Assembly (NCBI GenBank): GCA_038234045.1
Contig: JBBSUX010000194.1
Coordinates: 1-6,876 of the forward strand
Length of the DNA stretch: 6,876 bases
Direction: 5' to 3'
DNA from: JBBSUX01 sp038234045
GTDB lineage: Bacteria; Pseudomonadota; Gammaproteobacteria; Burkholderiales; Burkholderiaceae_C
The notes under the pieces were generated by a model. The model did no database searches and was not told the DNA's origin. It was given only the letters and a program-made list of their open reading frames with translations. The position numbers and the translations under genes are program-made. This document shows, piece by piece, positions 1 through 5,897 of this stretch. Position 1 is the stretch's first letter. Every line of letters starts with the position of its first letter.

Positions 1-354
1 CACCCGCAGCAGGTAATCCATGTCACCGGTAAGCGCGGCGCATTCCACCACCTCGGGCCATGTCTGGACGCTGGCGCGAAACAGGTCCATCGGATTGCGC
101 TTGTGGGATTCGGTGTGCTTTTCGAGGCGCACGTTGAGATAGGCGGTCAGCCCCAGCCCGAGCGCCTCGGGCTTGACGAGCGCCACATAGCAGTCGATGA
201 CGCCGCCGTCTTCGAGGCGCTTGACCCGTCGCAAAACGGCGCTCGGAGAGAGTCCGACCATCTCGCCAATCACCTCATAGCTTTCTCGCCCGTTGGCCTG
301 CAGGCTGCGCAAGATGGCCCGGTCGAGTTTGTCGATGGCGTGTTGGGCGTGCAT
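1..354 (-). CDS. Lrp/AsnC-family transcriptional regulator (C-terminus beyond window)
   Basis: Reading the minus strand from ATG at 354 gives 118 codons that stay open to the left edge. The product starts MHAQHAIDKLDRAILRSLQ, the usual N-terminal helix of Lrp/AsnC proteins. A winged helix-turn-helix follows at about residues 24-50, with the recognition part around GLSPSAVLRRVKRLE and then the GGVI turn. From about residue 65 the RAM ligand-binding domain begins (LGLGLTAYLNVRLEKH), and it reaches the conserved TGDMDYLLRV stretch at the window edge. Full family members are about 150-165 residues, so roughly a quarter is missing. Such proteins act as dimers or octamers that bind DNA and often sense amino acids. 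An in-frame GTG at 363 is an alternative start; neither start has a strong ribosome site. The gene diverges from the lipase operon and lies near hppD, so control of aromatic amino acid breakdown is a reasonable guess, but the target is not shown by the sequence. Confidence 0.93.
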   Translation of the reverse strand, partial: MHAQHAIDKLDRAILRSLQANGRESYEVIGEMVGLSPSAVLRRVKRLEDGGVIDCYVALVKPEALGLGLTAYLNVRLEKHTESHKRNPMDLFRASVQTWPEVVECAALTGDMDYLLRV

Positions 355-523
355 GCGCTGCACTCTAAATCCAAAGCCAGTCAGCCCCTCCTTCTTGATG
401 AAAGCGGCTGCCGAACGCTCGGTGCGGGTATGTCCGAATGTCTTGTCTCACTGGGTCGCGAAAGAATGTACTCACAAAAAAGCACGATCGTTCTTTTCCA
501 TAACCAGACCGGAGACTTCCACG
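355..523. promoter_or_regulatory. Divergent intergenic control region (Lrp-type regulator / lipase operon)
   Basis: These 169 bases separate the start codons of two divergent genes, so promoters for both should lie here. The part from about 461 to 510 is the most AT-rich, with an A-run at 475-481. A GGAG at 511-514 sits 9 bases before the lipase ATG and is its probable ribosome site. I could not fit a convincing -35/-10 pair: TTGTCT at 443-448 has only a poor -10 partner, and CATAAC at 499-504 lacks a good -35. On the minus strand an AAGGAGG-like stretch lies about 30 bases before the regulator ATG, too far to serve as its ribosome site. Confidence 0.5.
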
Positions 524-1465
524 ATGCCCCGTTTTGCCGCCCGTTTGCTCAAGCACTGTCTTTTAGCCTTCGCTCTCATCGGCGCGTTGTGTGCGCCGCC
601 GGTATACGCACAGGGCGGATACGCTCAAACCCGCTATCCCATCGTGCTGGTGCACGGCCTGTTCGGCTTCGATTCGCTTTTCGGGCTGGACTACTTTTAC
701 GGCATTCCCGACAACCTGCGCCGCAACGGCGCGACGGTGTTCGTGGCCCAGGTCTCGGCGGCCAACAGCACGGAAGTGCGCGGCGAACAGTTGCTGACCC
801 AGGTACGCAACATTCTGGCGATCACCGGAGCGCAGAAGGTGAATTTGATCGGACACTCGCAAGGCGGTCCTACCGCCCGGTACGTGGCCGGCGTGGCGCC
901 GCAACTTGTGGCGTCTGTCACGTCGGTAGGCGGTGTGAATCGCGGCTCGCGCGTTGCCGACGTGTTGCGCGGCGTGGCCCCGAAGGGCAGCGTGAGCGAG
1001 ACCGTTGCCAACGGCGCGGTGCGGGCATTCGTCACTTTGATCAATATTGCCTCGGGCGGCAGTGCATTGCCTCAGATGCCGACTGCTGCGCTTGATTCAC
1101 TCACCACAGCCGGCTCGACCCGCTTCAATCAGCGCTTCAGCGCGGGCGTGCCGAGCTACGGCTGTGGCGACGGCGCCTATGTGGTGGCAGGCGTGCATTA
1201 CTACTCCTGGACCGGCACGCAGAACCTGACCAACTTGCTCGACCCGAGCGACGCGGCGCTGGTGCTCACCGGTCTGGTGTTTGGCGAACCCAACGACGGC
1301 CTGGTGTCGGCCTGCGCGGCCCGGCTGGGACAAAACCTGGGCAGCTATCGGCAAAACCACCTGGACGAGGTCAATCAGATCCTGGGCCTGCGGGACTGGT
1401 TCTCGCCCGACCCTGTCACGCTGTACCGTCAGCAAGCCAACCGGTTGAAGAACGCCGGCTTGTGA
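524..1465 (+). CDS. lipA: Secreted triacylglycerol lipase, Pseudomonas/Burkholderia family I type
   Basis: This 313-residue enzyme hydrolyses long-chain triacylglycerols outside the cell. A Sec signal peptide is clear: basic start (R3, R7, K10), hydrophobic core about 12-24, likely cleavage after VYA at residue 29. The mature part opens with YPIVLVHGLFGFD, the oxyanion-hole region. The nucleophile elbow GHSQGG puts the catalytic serine at S112; the acid is D258 in PNDGLV and the histidine is H279 in NHLDEVNQ. D240 (LLDPSD) and D281 match the two calcium-ligand aspartates of P. aeruginosa LipA, and C214/C264 match its disulfide. The end, YRQQANRLKNAGL, closely resembles the LipA C-terminus. 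The chosen ATG has GGAG 9 bases upstream and starts the signal peptide exactly; the frame is open further upstream but reads no plausible protein there. It overlaps the foldase gene by 4 bases. Family members need that foldase in the periplasm before type II secretion; secretion route here is inferred. Confidence 0.96.
   Translation: MPRFAARLLKHCLLAFALIGALCAPPVYAQGGYAQTRYPIVLVHGLFGFDSLFGLDYFYGIPDNLRRNGATVFVAQVSAANSTEVRGEQLLTQVRNILAITGAQKVNLIGHSQGGPTARYVAGVAPQLVASVTSVGGVNRGSRVADVLRGVAPKGSVSETVANGAVRAFVTLINIASGGSALPQMPTAALDSLTTAGSTRFNQRFSAGVPSYGCGDGAYVVAGVHYYSWTGTQNLTNLLDPSDAALVLTGLVFGEPNDGLVSACAARLGQNLGSYRQNHLDEVNQILGLRDWFSPDPVTLYRQQANRLKNAGL
1462..1465 (+). promoter_or_regulatory. GTGA stop/start overlap coupling lipase and foldase
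   Basis: The four bases GTGA contain both the GTG start of the foldase and the TGA stop of the lipase. The only ribosome-site-like sequence is GAAG at about 1447-1450, so foldase translation probably depends on ribosomes finishing the lipase. An in-frame ATG at 1468 is the alternative start and would leave a gap of two bases. Coupling fits the need for matched amounts of lipase and foldase. Confidence 0.7.
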
Positions 1466-2463
1466 AGATGCACATCCCCCCGGGCCGCCGTGTGATTGCG
1501 GCGGGCTTTGTCATGGTGTTGGTCGTGGCGGTGGTGGCGGTTGGCTGGTCGCTGCTGAGCGCGGGCTTCCAAGGCGATCGCCCCGACGCCCAACTGTCGA
1601 TGGTCCCAATAGAGCGCGTGGCTCTCACCCCGTCGAACCATCAGGCCGATACGGCCCCGCCTTCACGGGCTGGTGCGACTGACGATGGCTCCGATCCGCT
1701 GCTGGTCCCGGGCTTGCGCGATACGCTGGAAGCCCTGCTGCTCGCAGCGGGTGAAAGCCCCGATCCCGCCACACTCAAGCAACGCCTGCAAGGACTGGTA
1801 GCGCAATTCTTTAGTGCCGATCTCGCCACCCGCGCGCTGGCCATGGCTGAGCGCTATGTGGACTACCGCGTCGCACTTGGTGAATTGCGTCCGCCTGACA
1901 ACACGAGCCAAGCCGAGGCTCTGCGCGAGTCGATCCTTGCCCGGAATGCGCTGCGCCGGCAGTTTTTTGACGAGACCGAGTACGCCGCGCTGTTTGCCGA
2001 CCAGGAAAGCCTGGATAGTTTCACGCTGGCGCGCCGGCAGATCGAGCAGAACCAAGACCTGACTCCCGCCGAAAAGACGACAGCGCTGGCCGGAGCCGAG
2101 TCCGAACTGAGCCCGGAGCAGCGCAGCGCGCGTGCCTACAGCCAGGTTCAGGTCGACGTCGCAGCGCAGACCGCTCGCTTCGATGCACAGGCCACGGACG
2201 ATCGCACGCGCTGGACGGCACGCAGCGCGCAGTTCGGCGAAGGCGCTGCGACACGCCTCGCTGCGCTGGACCGACAGGAGCGCGACTGGAACCAGCGGCT
2301 TGATGCGTATGAGCAGGCACAGCAGGCGCGGGCCAGCGCCTCCGCATTGGAGCAACTGCGCACCCAGACCTTCACGTCCGAAGAAGCGCTGCGGCTGGAT
2401 GCGGCGCTGGCAGTGCGTCGCGCCGATCGGGCTGGGCCATCAGGGGCTTCCGCTCAACCCTGA
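1462..2463 (+). CDS. lifO: Lipase-specific foldase (steric chaperone, Lif), divergent form
   Basis: This 333-residue protein should fold the upstream lipase in the periplasm while anchored in the inner membrane. One N-terminal membrane helix is visible at about residues 11-32, followed by a low-complexity Ala/Pro/Asp-rich linker (about 50-80) and a long helical body. The body matches Lif proteins: RYVDYRVALGEL at 131-142, LRRQFFDETEYAALFADQE at 164-182, DLTPAEKTTALAGAESELS at 199-217, FGEGAATRLAALDRQERDWNQRLDAY at about 258-283, and a final TFTSEEALRLDAAL helix. Two things are odd. The Lif signature RxxFD(Y/F)xLSA, normally in mini-domain 1, appears only as RDTLEALLLA at 86-95, keeping R, L and A but losing F, D and the aromatic residue. 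The connection after LDAY (about 284-298) also looks shorter than usual. Context, topology and body are clear; how active it is remains open. Confidence 0.9.
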   Translation: MKMHIPPGRRVIAAGFVMVLVVAVVAVGWSLLSAGFQGDRPDAQLSMVPIERVALTPSNHQADTAPPSRAGATDDGSDPLLVPGLRDTLEALLLAAGESPDPATLKQRLQGLVAQFFSADLATRALAMAERYVDYRVALGELRPPDNTSQAEALRESILARNALRRQFFDETEYAALFADQESLDSFTLARRQIEQNQDLTPAEKTTALAGAESELSPEQRSARAYSQVQVDVAAQTARFDAQATDDRTRWTARSAQFGEGAATRLAALDRQERDWNQRLDAYEQAQQARASASALEQLRTQTFTSEEALRLDAALAVRRADRAGPSGASAQP

Positions 2464-2528
2464 CCTGTCCACGGCATGACCGATTTTGGCTTGGGAACCC
2501 GACCGCAGGGAAAGCAGCGGCGCTGAAA

Positions 2529-2599
2529 TCCTGCAAATCAGGACGAAAATACGCCGGGTATCTGCCGCAGATGGGTCATAAAGTGCAGGAGAACCCTGC
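2529..2599 (+). promoter_or_regulatory. Inverted repeats able to form alternative stems in the hppD leader
   Basis: Two small stems are visible: TCCTG (2529-2533) with CAGGA (2539-2543), and GCAGG (2585-2589) with CCTGC (2595-2599), the latter ending 4 bases before the hppD ribosome site. The left arm TCCTGCA (2529-2535) can instead pair perfectly with TGCAGGA (2584-2590), which would exclude both small stems. The pairings are exact by eye, but they are short, there is no T-run, and they matter only if transcription starts upstream of 2529, for example by readthrough from the lipase operon. Confidence 0.25.
2560..2572. promoter_or_regulatory. Candidate operator: 13-bp perfect palindrome upstream of hppD
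   Basis: ATCTGC-C-GCAGAT is a perfect 6+1+6 inverted repeat 41 bases before the hppD start codon. It lies just upstream of a weak -10-like CATAAA (2577-2582), where a bound protein would touch the promoter. Dimeric regulators, including Lrp/AsnC proteins such as the one encoded at 1-354, bind short palindromes of about this size. The symmetry is directly visible; that it is an operator, and for which protein, is inference. Confidence 0.4.
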
Positions 2600-2603
2600 T
2601 CTC

Positions 2604-2608
2604 AAGGA
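2604..2608 (+). promoter_or_regulatory. Ribosome binding site of hppD
   Basis: AAGGA lies 5 bases before the ATG at 2614. This decides the start in favour of 2614 over the internal ATG at 2692, which begins MGTDGFEFVEF and has no comparable site. Confidence 0.75.
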
Positions 2609-2613
2609 AATCC

Positions 2614-3783
2614 ATGCAAGCGCCAGAATCAAGTATCCCAGCCTCCGCCCATAGCGCCAATGGCGACTCCCCTTCCGCCTGGGACAACCCGATGGGCACC
2701 GATGGATTCGAATTCGTCGAGTTCGCCGCGCCCGATCCGGCTGCCATGGGCAAGGTCTTCGAGCAGATGGGCTTCACCGCCGTAGCGCGGCACCGTCACA
2801 AGGACGTGACGCTGTATCGCCAGGGCGAGATCAATTTCATCCTGAACGCTGAGCCGGACTCCTTCGCCCAGCGCTTTGCACGCCAGCATGGTCCGAGCGT
2901 CTGCGCCATCGCCTTCCGCGTGCAGGATGCCAAGTTCGCCTATGAGCGCGCGCTCTCGCTCGGCGCCTGGGGCTATGCCGGCACCGCGGCGCCGGGCGAG
3001 TTGAACGTTCCGGCCATCAAGGGCGTGGGCGACAGTTTGATTTATCTGGTGGACCGCTGGCGCGGCAAGAACGGCGCCGAAACGGGTCAGATCGGCAACA
3101 TCGGCTTCTTCGACGTGGATTTCGAGCCGATCAACAGCAAAACGGGACTGTCGGCAGATGAAATGCTCAATCCGCGTGGCAACGGCCTCACCTACATCGA
3201 CCACCTGACGCACAACGTGCACCGCGGCCGTATGAACGAATGGGCGGATTTTTATGAGCGCCTCTTCAACTTCCGCGAAATCCGTTACTTCGACATCGAA
3301 GGCCAGGTCACCGGCGTCAAGAGTAAGGCCATGACCAGCCCCTGCGGCAAGATCCGCATTCCGATCAACGAAGAAGGCAAGGAAAAAGCCGGCCAGATCC
3401 AGGAATATCTGGACATGTACAACGGCGAAGGCATCCAGCACATCGCCATGGGCTCGGACGATCTCTTCGCCACCGTCGATGCGCTGCAGGCCAAAGGCGT
3501 CAAGCTGCTAGATACCATCGACACGTATTTCGAACTGATCGACAAGCGCATCCCCGGCCATGGCGAGAACATCGCCGAGCTGAAGCGGCGCAAGATCCTG
3601 GTGGACGGCATCGCCGGCAAGCTGCTGCTGCAGATCTTCTCCGAGAACCAGCTCGGTCCGATCTTCTTCGAGTTCATCCAGAGAAAGGGCGACGACGGTT
3701 TCGGCAACGGAAATTTCAAGGCGCTGTTCGAATCGATCGAGCTCGACCAGATGCGCCGCGGCGTGCTGGAAGCCGCAAAATAG
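2614..3783 (+). CDS. hppD: 4-hydroxyphenylpyruvate dioxygenase (HPPD)
   Basis: This cytoplasmic non-heme iron enzyme converts 4-hydroxyphenylpyruvate and oxygen to homogentisate and CO2, the second step of tyrosine catabolism. The 389-residue protein has the two-domain vicinal-oxygen-chelate fold: domain 1 from about residue 29 (GTDGFEFVEFAAPDP) to 150, and catalytic domain 2 from about 190. The iron ligands are H197 in IDHLTHNVH, H276 in GIQHIAMG and E353 in FFEFIQRKGDDGFG; the His-His spacing of 79 equals that of the P. fluorescens enzyme (H161/H240). The C-terminal gate helix region GNGNFKALFESIELDQ is intact. The first 26 or so residues are a low-complexity Ser/Ala/Pro extension. Nothing is broken. 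A start-proximal palindrome (2560-2572) suggests regulated transcription, and a PheC-like gene follows after 38 bases, probably in the same transcript. Confidence 0.98.
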   Translation: MQAPESSIPASAHSANGDSPSAWDNPMGTDGFEFVEFAAPDPAAMGKVFEQMGFTAVARHRHKDVTLYRQGEINFILNAEPDSFAQRFARQHGPSVCAIAFRVQDAKFAYERALSLGAWGYAGTAAPGELNVPAIKGVGDSLIYLVDRWRGKNGAETGQIGNIGFFDVDFEPINSKTGLSADEMLNPRGNGLTYIDHLTHNVHRGRMNEWADFYERLFNFREIRYFDIEGQVTGVKSKAMTSPCGKIRIPINEEGKEKAGQIQEYLDMYNGEGIQHIAMGSDDLFATVDALQAKGVKLLDTIDTYFELIDKRIPGHGENIAELKRRKILVDGIAGKLLLQIFSENQLGPIFFEFIQRKGDDGFGNGNFKALFESIELDQMRRGVLEAAK

Positions 3784-3821
3784 GCGCTCCATCGCCTTTC
3801 CGGCCCCGCGCCGTCGCTGCC

Positions 3822-4688
3822 ATGCAGACCTCGCCTTTGGTTCGTTCCTCGTTCGGTACCGCTACCCGTAAGCTGCTTTGTGCAGCGGCTTCAGCGACGC
3901 TCGCCCTGTTGGCGGGCTGCGCCAGTGCGCCAGCTGACGGTGGCATGCCCATGGCCGGCTCCCCGCACGCATCGACGGCAGCAGTTTCGCATCTCGACGC
4001 CGCGCAGCAAGCCGGCGTACTGCGCATCTGCACGCCGGGCGACTACAAGCCCTTCGCCTTCAAAAAAGCTGACGGCAGCTTCGAGGGTATCGATGCCGAC
4101 CAGATGGCCTCGCTCACCGCCAGCCTGGGCGTGAAACCCGAATGGATCCAGACCAGCTGGAAGCAGTTGCTGCCCGACATGGTGGCCGGCAAATGCGACA
4201 TCGCAGTCGGCGGCATCTCGGTCAGCACCGACAGGCAGAAAAAAGCCTTCTTCAGCACGCCCTATATGGTCAACGGCAAGACGCCGATCGCGCGCTGCGC
4301 CGACGTGGCCAAGTACCAGAGCGTGGCCGCGATTGACCAGCCGGGCACGCGCGTGATCTTCAATCCCGGCGGCAGCAACGAGCGCTTTGCCCGCGCCAAC
4401 TTCAAGCATGCGCAACTGAAGATGAACCCGGACAACCTGACCATCTTCGACGAGATCCTCGCGAACAAGGCCGACGTGTTCGTCACCGAATCAGCCGAAG
4501 CCATCGTTCAGCAAAAACAGAAACCCGGGCTCTGCGCCATCAACCCCGACAAGCCGTTGCAATACGGCGAGATGGCCTACTTGTTGCCGCGCGGCGATGT
4601 CGTTTTCAAGGCCTATGTCGACCAGTGGCTGCATCTGGGCGAGGCTTCGGGCGCCTACCAGCAGGTGCAGGATCGCTGGCTGAAGTGA
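3822..4688 (+). CDS. pheC: PheC-like cyclohexadienyl (arogenate/prephenate) dehydratase, lipoprotein form
   Basis: The 288-residue product has a lipoprotein signal: K17, hydrophobic core, then lipobox LAGC with lipidated C33 and Ala at +2, which favours the outer membrane. A Gly/Pro/Met-rich tether (about 38-52) leads to a family 3 solute-binding fold. Against P. aeruginosa PheC as I recall it, many segments match: GDYKPF (73-78), TSW (111-113), GIS (131-133), GKTPI (152-156), IDQPG (171-175), NPGGSNERFARANFK (181-195), PDN.TIF, AYLLPR and YVDQWLH. E226 in TESAEA aligns with PheC catalytic Glu173, and C159/C238 match a conserved cysteine pair. PheC turns prephenate into phenylpyruvate and arogenate into phenylalanine in the periplasm. 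No permease or ATPase gene is adjacent, which argues against an ABC-transporter role, although an amino-acid-binding protein remains the alternative. The ATG has no visible Shine-Dalgarno site; at 38 bases after hppD it is probably cotranscribed. Confidence 0.8.
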   Translation: MQTSPLVRSSFGTATRKLLCAAASATLALLAGCASAPADGGMPMAGSPHASTAAVSHLDAAQQAGVLRICTPGDYKPFAFKKADGSFEGIDADQMASLTASLGVKPEWIQTSWKQLLPDMVAGKCDIAVGGISVSTDRQKKAFFSTPYMVNGKTPIARCADVAKYQSVAAIDQPGTRVIFNPGGSNERFARANFKHAQLKMNPDNLTIFDEILANKADVFVTESAEAIVQQKQKPGLCAINPDKPLQYGEMAYLLPRGDVVFKAYVDQWLHLGEASGAYQQVQDRWLK

Positions 4689-4748
4689 GGCGCGCCACGG
4701 TTAGCCACAAAGGCCGCATGCAGCGTAGCGGCGTCTCTGGCTGAGAGA

Positions 4749-4820
4749 TGCATATCAAGCATCAAAAATGGTACTAGCGCTTTGCGCATAAGCGCTACTG
4801 GCTATAGTTAAAGCATCAAT
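4749..4820. repeat. Intergenic hairpin repeat, Comamonadaceae-type
   Basis: About 70 AT-richer bases fill the convergent junction. The core is a perfect 8-bp inverted repeat, TAGCGCTT (4775-4782) and AAGCGCTA (4790-4797), around a 7-base loop. A 9-bp direct repeat, AAGCATCAA, lies at 4757-4765 and 4811-4819 on either side. The pattern (CAAAAA, a CTAGCGCTT arm, an AAGCGCTA arm, then GGCTAT) resembles a repeat I recall as scattered between genes in Comamonadaceae. The copy ends against the stop codon of the hydrolase at 4820-4822. Family membership is from memory; the repeat structure is directly visible. Confidence 0.55.
4764..4797 (-). terminator. Probable intrinsic terminator of the minus-strand hydrolase
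   Basis: Read on the minus strand, the 8-bp GC-containing stem (4797-4790 with 4782-4775) is followed after 6 bases by five Ts (4768-4764). This lies 23 bases beyond the hydrolase stop codon. On the plus strand no T-run follows the stem, so it would terminate the pheC-like transcript less well, though the hairpin could still protect its 3' end. The T-run is short and slightly distant, so strength is uncertain. Confidence 0.5.
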
Positions 4821-5764
4821 CAGTGCGCAGAAGGCTTGGCGATCAACGCCATCGCTTCAGCCATCACCTTCGCATCAAAAGCCATGCCGACATGCGGCTG
4901 GCCTTGCACCAGTCTGTTGTCCGCATCCGGCAGGCTGGCGGTCGATGCCGGGAACACGATGTTGTCGCAGTTGGAATACCAGCAGGTGAAGAGCCGGCGC
5001 CGCGCCGGGGTTTCCCGTGAGGCCAGGCGCCTGAGCCAATCACTGCCGACCCGCATCTGCATGCCGTTCGCGGTAGGGCTGAAGTCGGCCAGCCGCGTGC
5101 CGTGGTGGGGCGAGCCCAGGGTGAGCACACGGGCAACGCGACTGTCATCGCCGGTCTTATCCAGCCAGGCCCGCGCGACGATTCCTCCCATGCTGTGGCA
5201 AACCAGCACGGGCGCCGTGCCGGTGGCAGCTGTCATGCGCCGCACCGCGTCATCCAGAGCCGGTACATAGCCATCGATTTCACCGAACACCGGCTCCAGG
5301 TTGAGCGCGATGAAGGGCTGGCCGCGAGCGGCGAGCACGCGCAGCCAGGGCGTCCAGAACGCACGATTGCAGACGAGACCATGCACCAGCACCACGCCGG
5401 GAAGAGCGGCCGTGTCCTTCGATCCGGCAGCCGGGCGGGCACTGGCACCGCCCTCTGTGCCTAATCGATCGGGCACCGCATACTCACGAAACGGCTGACG
5501 CCAGCAAAAGACCAGCGGCGCCATCGCGCATTCGCGCAGCCAGGAAAACGTCACTTGCGTGAGAGTGGCCGCCGGAGCGGGATCACCCCGGTTGGCGCGG
5601 CGCATCAGCACGCATTCGAATGCCAGGAAGCCCGAGTGACCGGCCAGCAGCAGCACGACGCCGAGCGCGGCGATGCCCAGATGCGCGGGCGCCCAGACGA
5701 GCACCCAAGCGAACGCCACGGCCAGAAGGCCGAGCGTGATGAAACGTTGCAGACGAGCGAGCAT
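4820..5764 (-). CDS. Membrane-anchored alpha/beta hydrolase (lipase/esterase-like)
   Basis: From ATG at 5764 the protein has 314 residues. Two hydrophobic helices lie at about 8-25 and 28-50, so it is probably tethered to the inner membrane; a hydrolase domain starts near residue 120. Visible elements are the oxyanion-hole strand GVVLVHGLVCNRAFW (123-137), the nucleophile elbow CHSMGG with S191, GSPHHGTRLA (218-227) typical of lipase-like hydrolases, a likely acid D267 in NCDNIVFP, and a likely histidine H291 in PHVGMAF. The elbow has Cys in place of the usual first Gly of GxSxG. The substrate cannot be read from sequence; an ester or lipid is likely. The frame stays open to an ATG at 5893, but that start would run through the divergent fadD leader and add 43 residues unlike a domain; GTG at 5794 is another option. 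None has a clear ribosome site. It diverges from fadD, which fits a lipid role. Confidence 0.85.
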   Translation of the reverse strand: MLARLQRFITLGLLAVAFAWVLVWAPAHLGIAALGVVLLLAGHSGFLAFECVLMRRANRGDPAPAATLTQVTFSWLRECAMAPLVFCWRQPFREYAVPDRLGTEGGASARPAAGSKDTAALPGVVLVHGLVCNRAFWTPWLRVLAARGQPFIALNLEPVFGEIDGYVPALDDAVRRMTAATGTAPVLVCHSMGGIVARAWLDKTGDDSRVARVLTLGSPHHGTRLADFSPTANGMQMRVGSDWLRRLASRETPARRRLFTCWYSNCDNIVFPASTASLPDADNRLVQGQPHVGMAFDAKVMAEAMALIAKPSAH

Positions 5765-5897
5765 GCGCGGATCGTCGCACAGCCTGCGAGTCACCAAAGC
5801 GTCAGAACTTGCACGCCCTCTTCGGTGTAAGCCCGATGGCCATGACAGCCCCTGCCCATCCAGAATGGAGCCGCACCAAAAATCAGGAGACAAAGCA
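5765..5897. promoter_or_regulatory. Divergent intergenic control region (hydrolase / fadD)
   Basis: These 133 bases lie between the two divergent start codons and should hold both promoters. The fadD ribosome site AGGAGA is at 5885-5890, 7 bases before its ATG. I see no convincing -35/-10 pair on either strand and no clear operator palindrome, so a FadR- or PsrA-like site cannot be claimed. The extent depends on the hydrolase start chosen. Confidence 0.4.

Noticed and set aside
293..523. Upstream extension of the lipase frame by 77 codons
   Set aside because: The extension would put 77 residues before a perfect signal peptide and overlap the divergent regulator; ATG 524 has GGAG at a good distance.
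103..1095. Long plus-strand open frame of 330 codons overlapping the regulator and lipase
   Set aside because: It is Arg/Ala-rich, has no recognisable domain and runs antisense to the Lrp-type gene and out of frame with the lipase, which both have clear family motifs.
1663..2355. Minus-strand open frame opposite the foldase (230 codons)
   Set aside because: It is a high-GC antisense shadow without any domain; the plus strand encodes a recognisable foldase.
2629..3441. Minus-strand open frame opposite hppD (270 codons)
   Set aside because: It mirrors the hppD coding sequence and looks like no protein family; hppD is unambiguous.
3822..4688. Amino-acid ABC transporter binding protein
   Set aside because: Not excluded, but the detailed match to PheC, the conserved Glu equivalent and the absence of permease and ATPase genes make the dehydratase reading better.
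4734..4748. Small inverted repeat TCTCT/AGAGA after the pheC-like gene as its terminator
   Set aside because: The stem has only 5 bp, is weak, and has no T-run after it.
5765..5893. N-terminal extension of the hydrolase to ATG 5893
   Set aside because: It would extend through the divergent leader into the fadD ribosome site, and the added 43 residues are not hydrophobic or domain-like; the membrane helices start directly after M at 5764.
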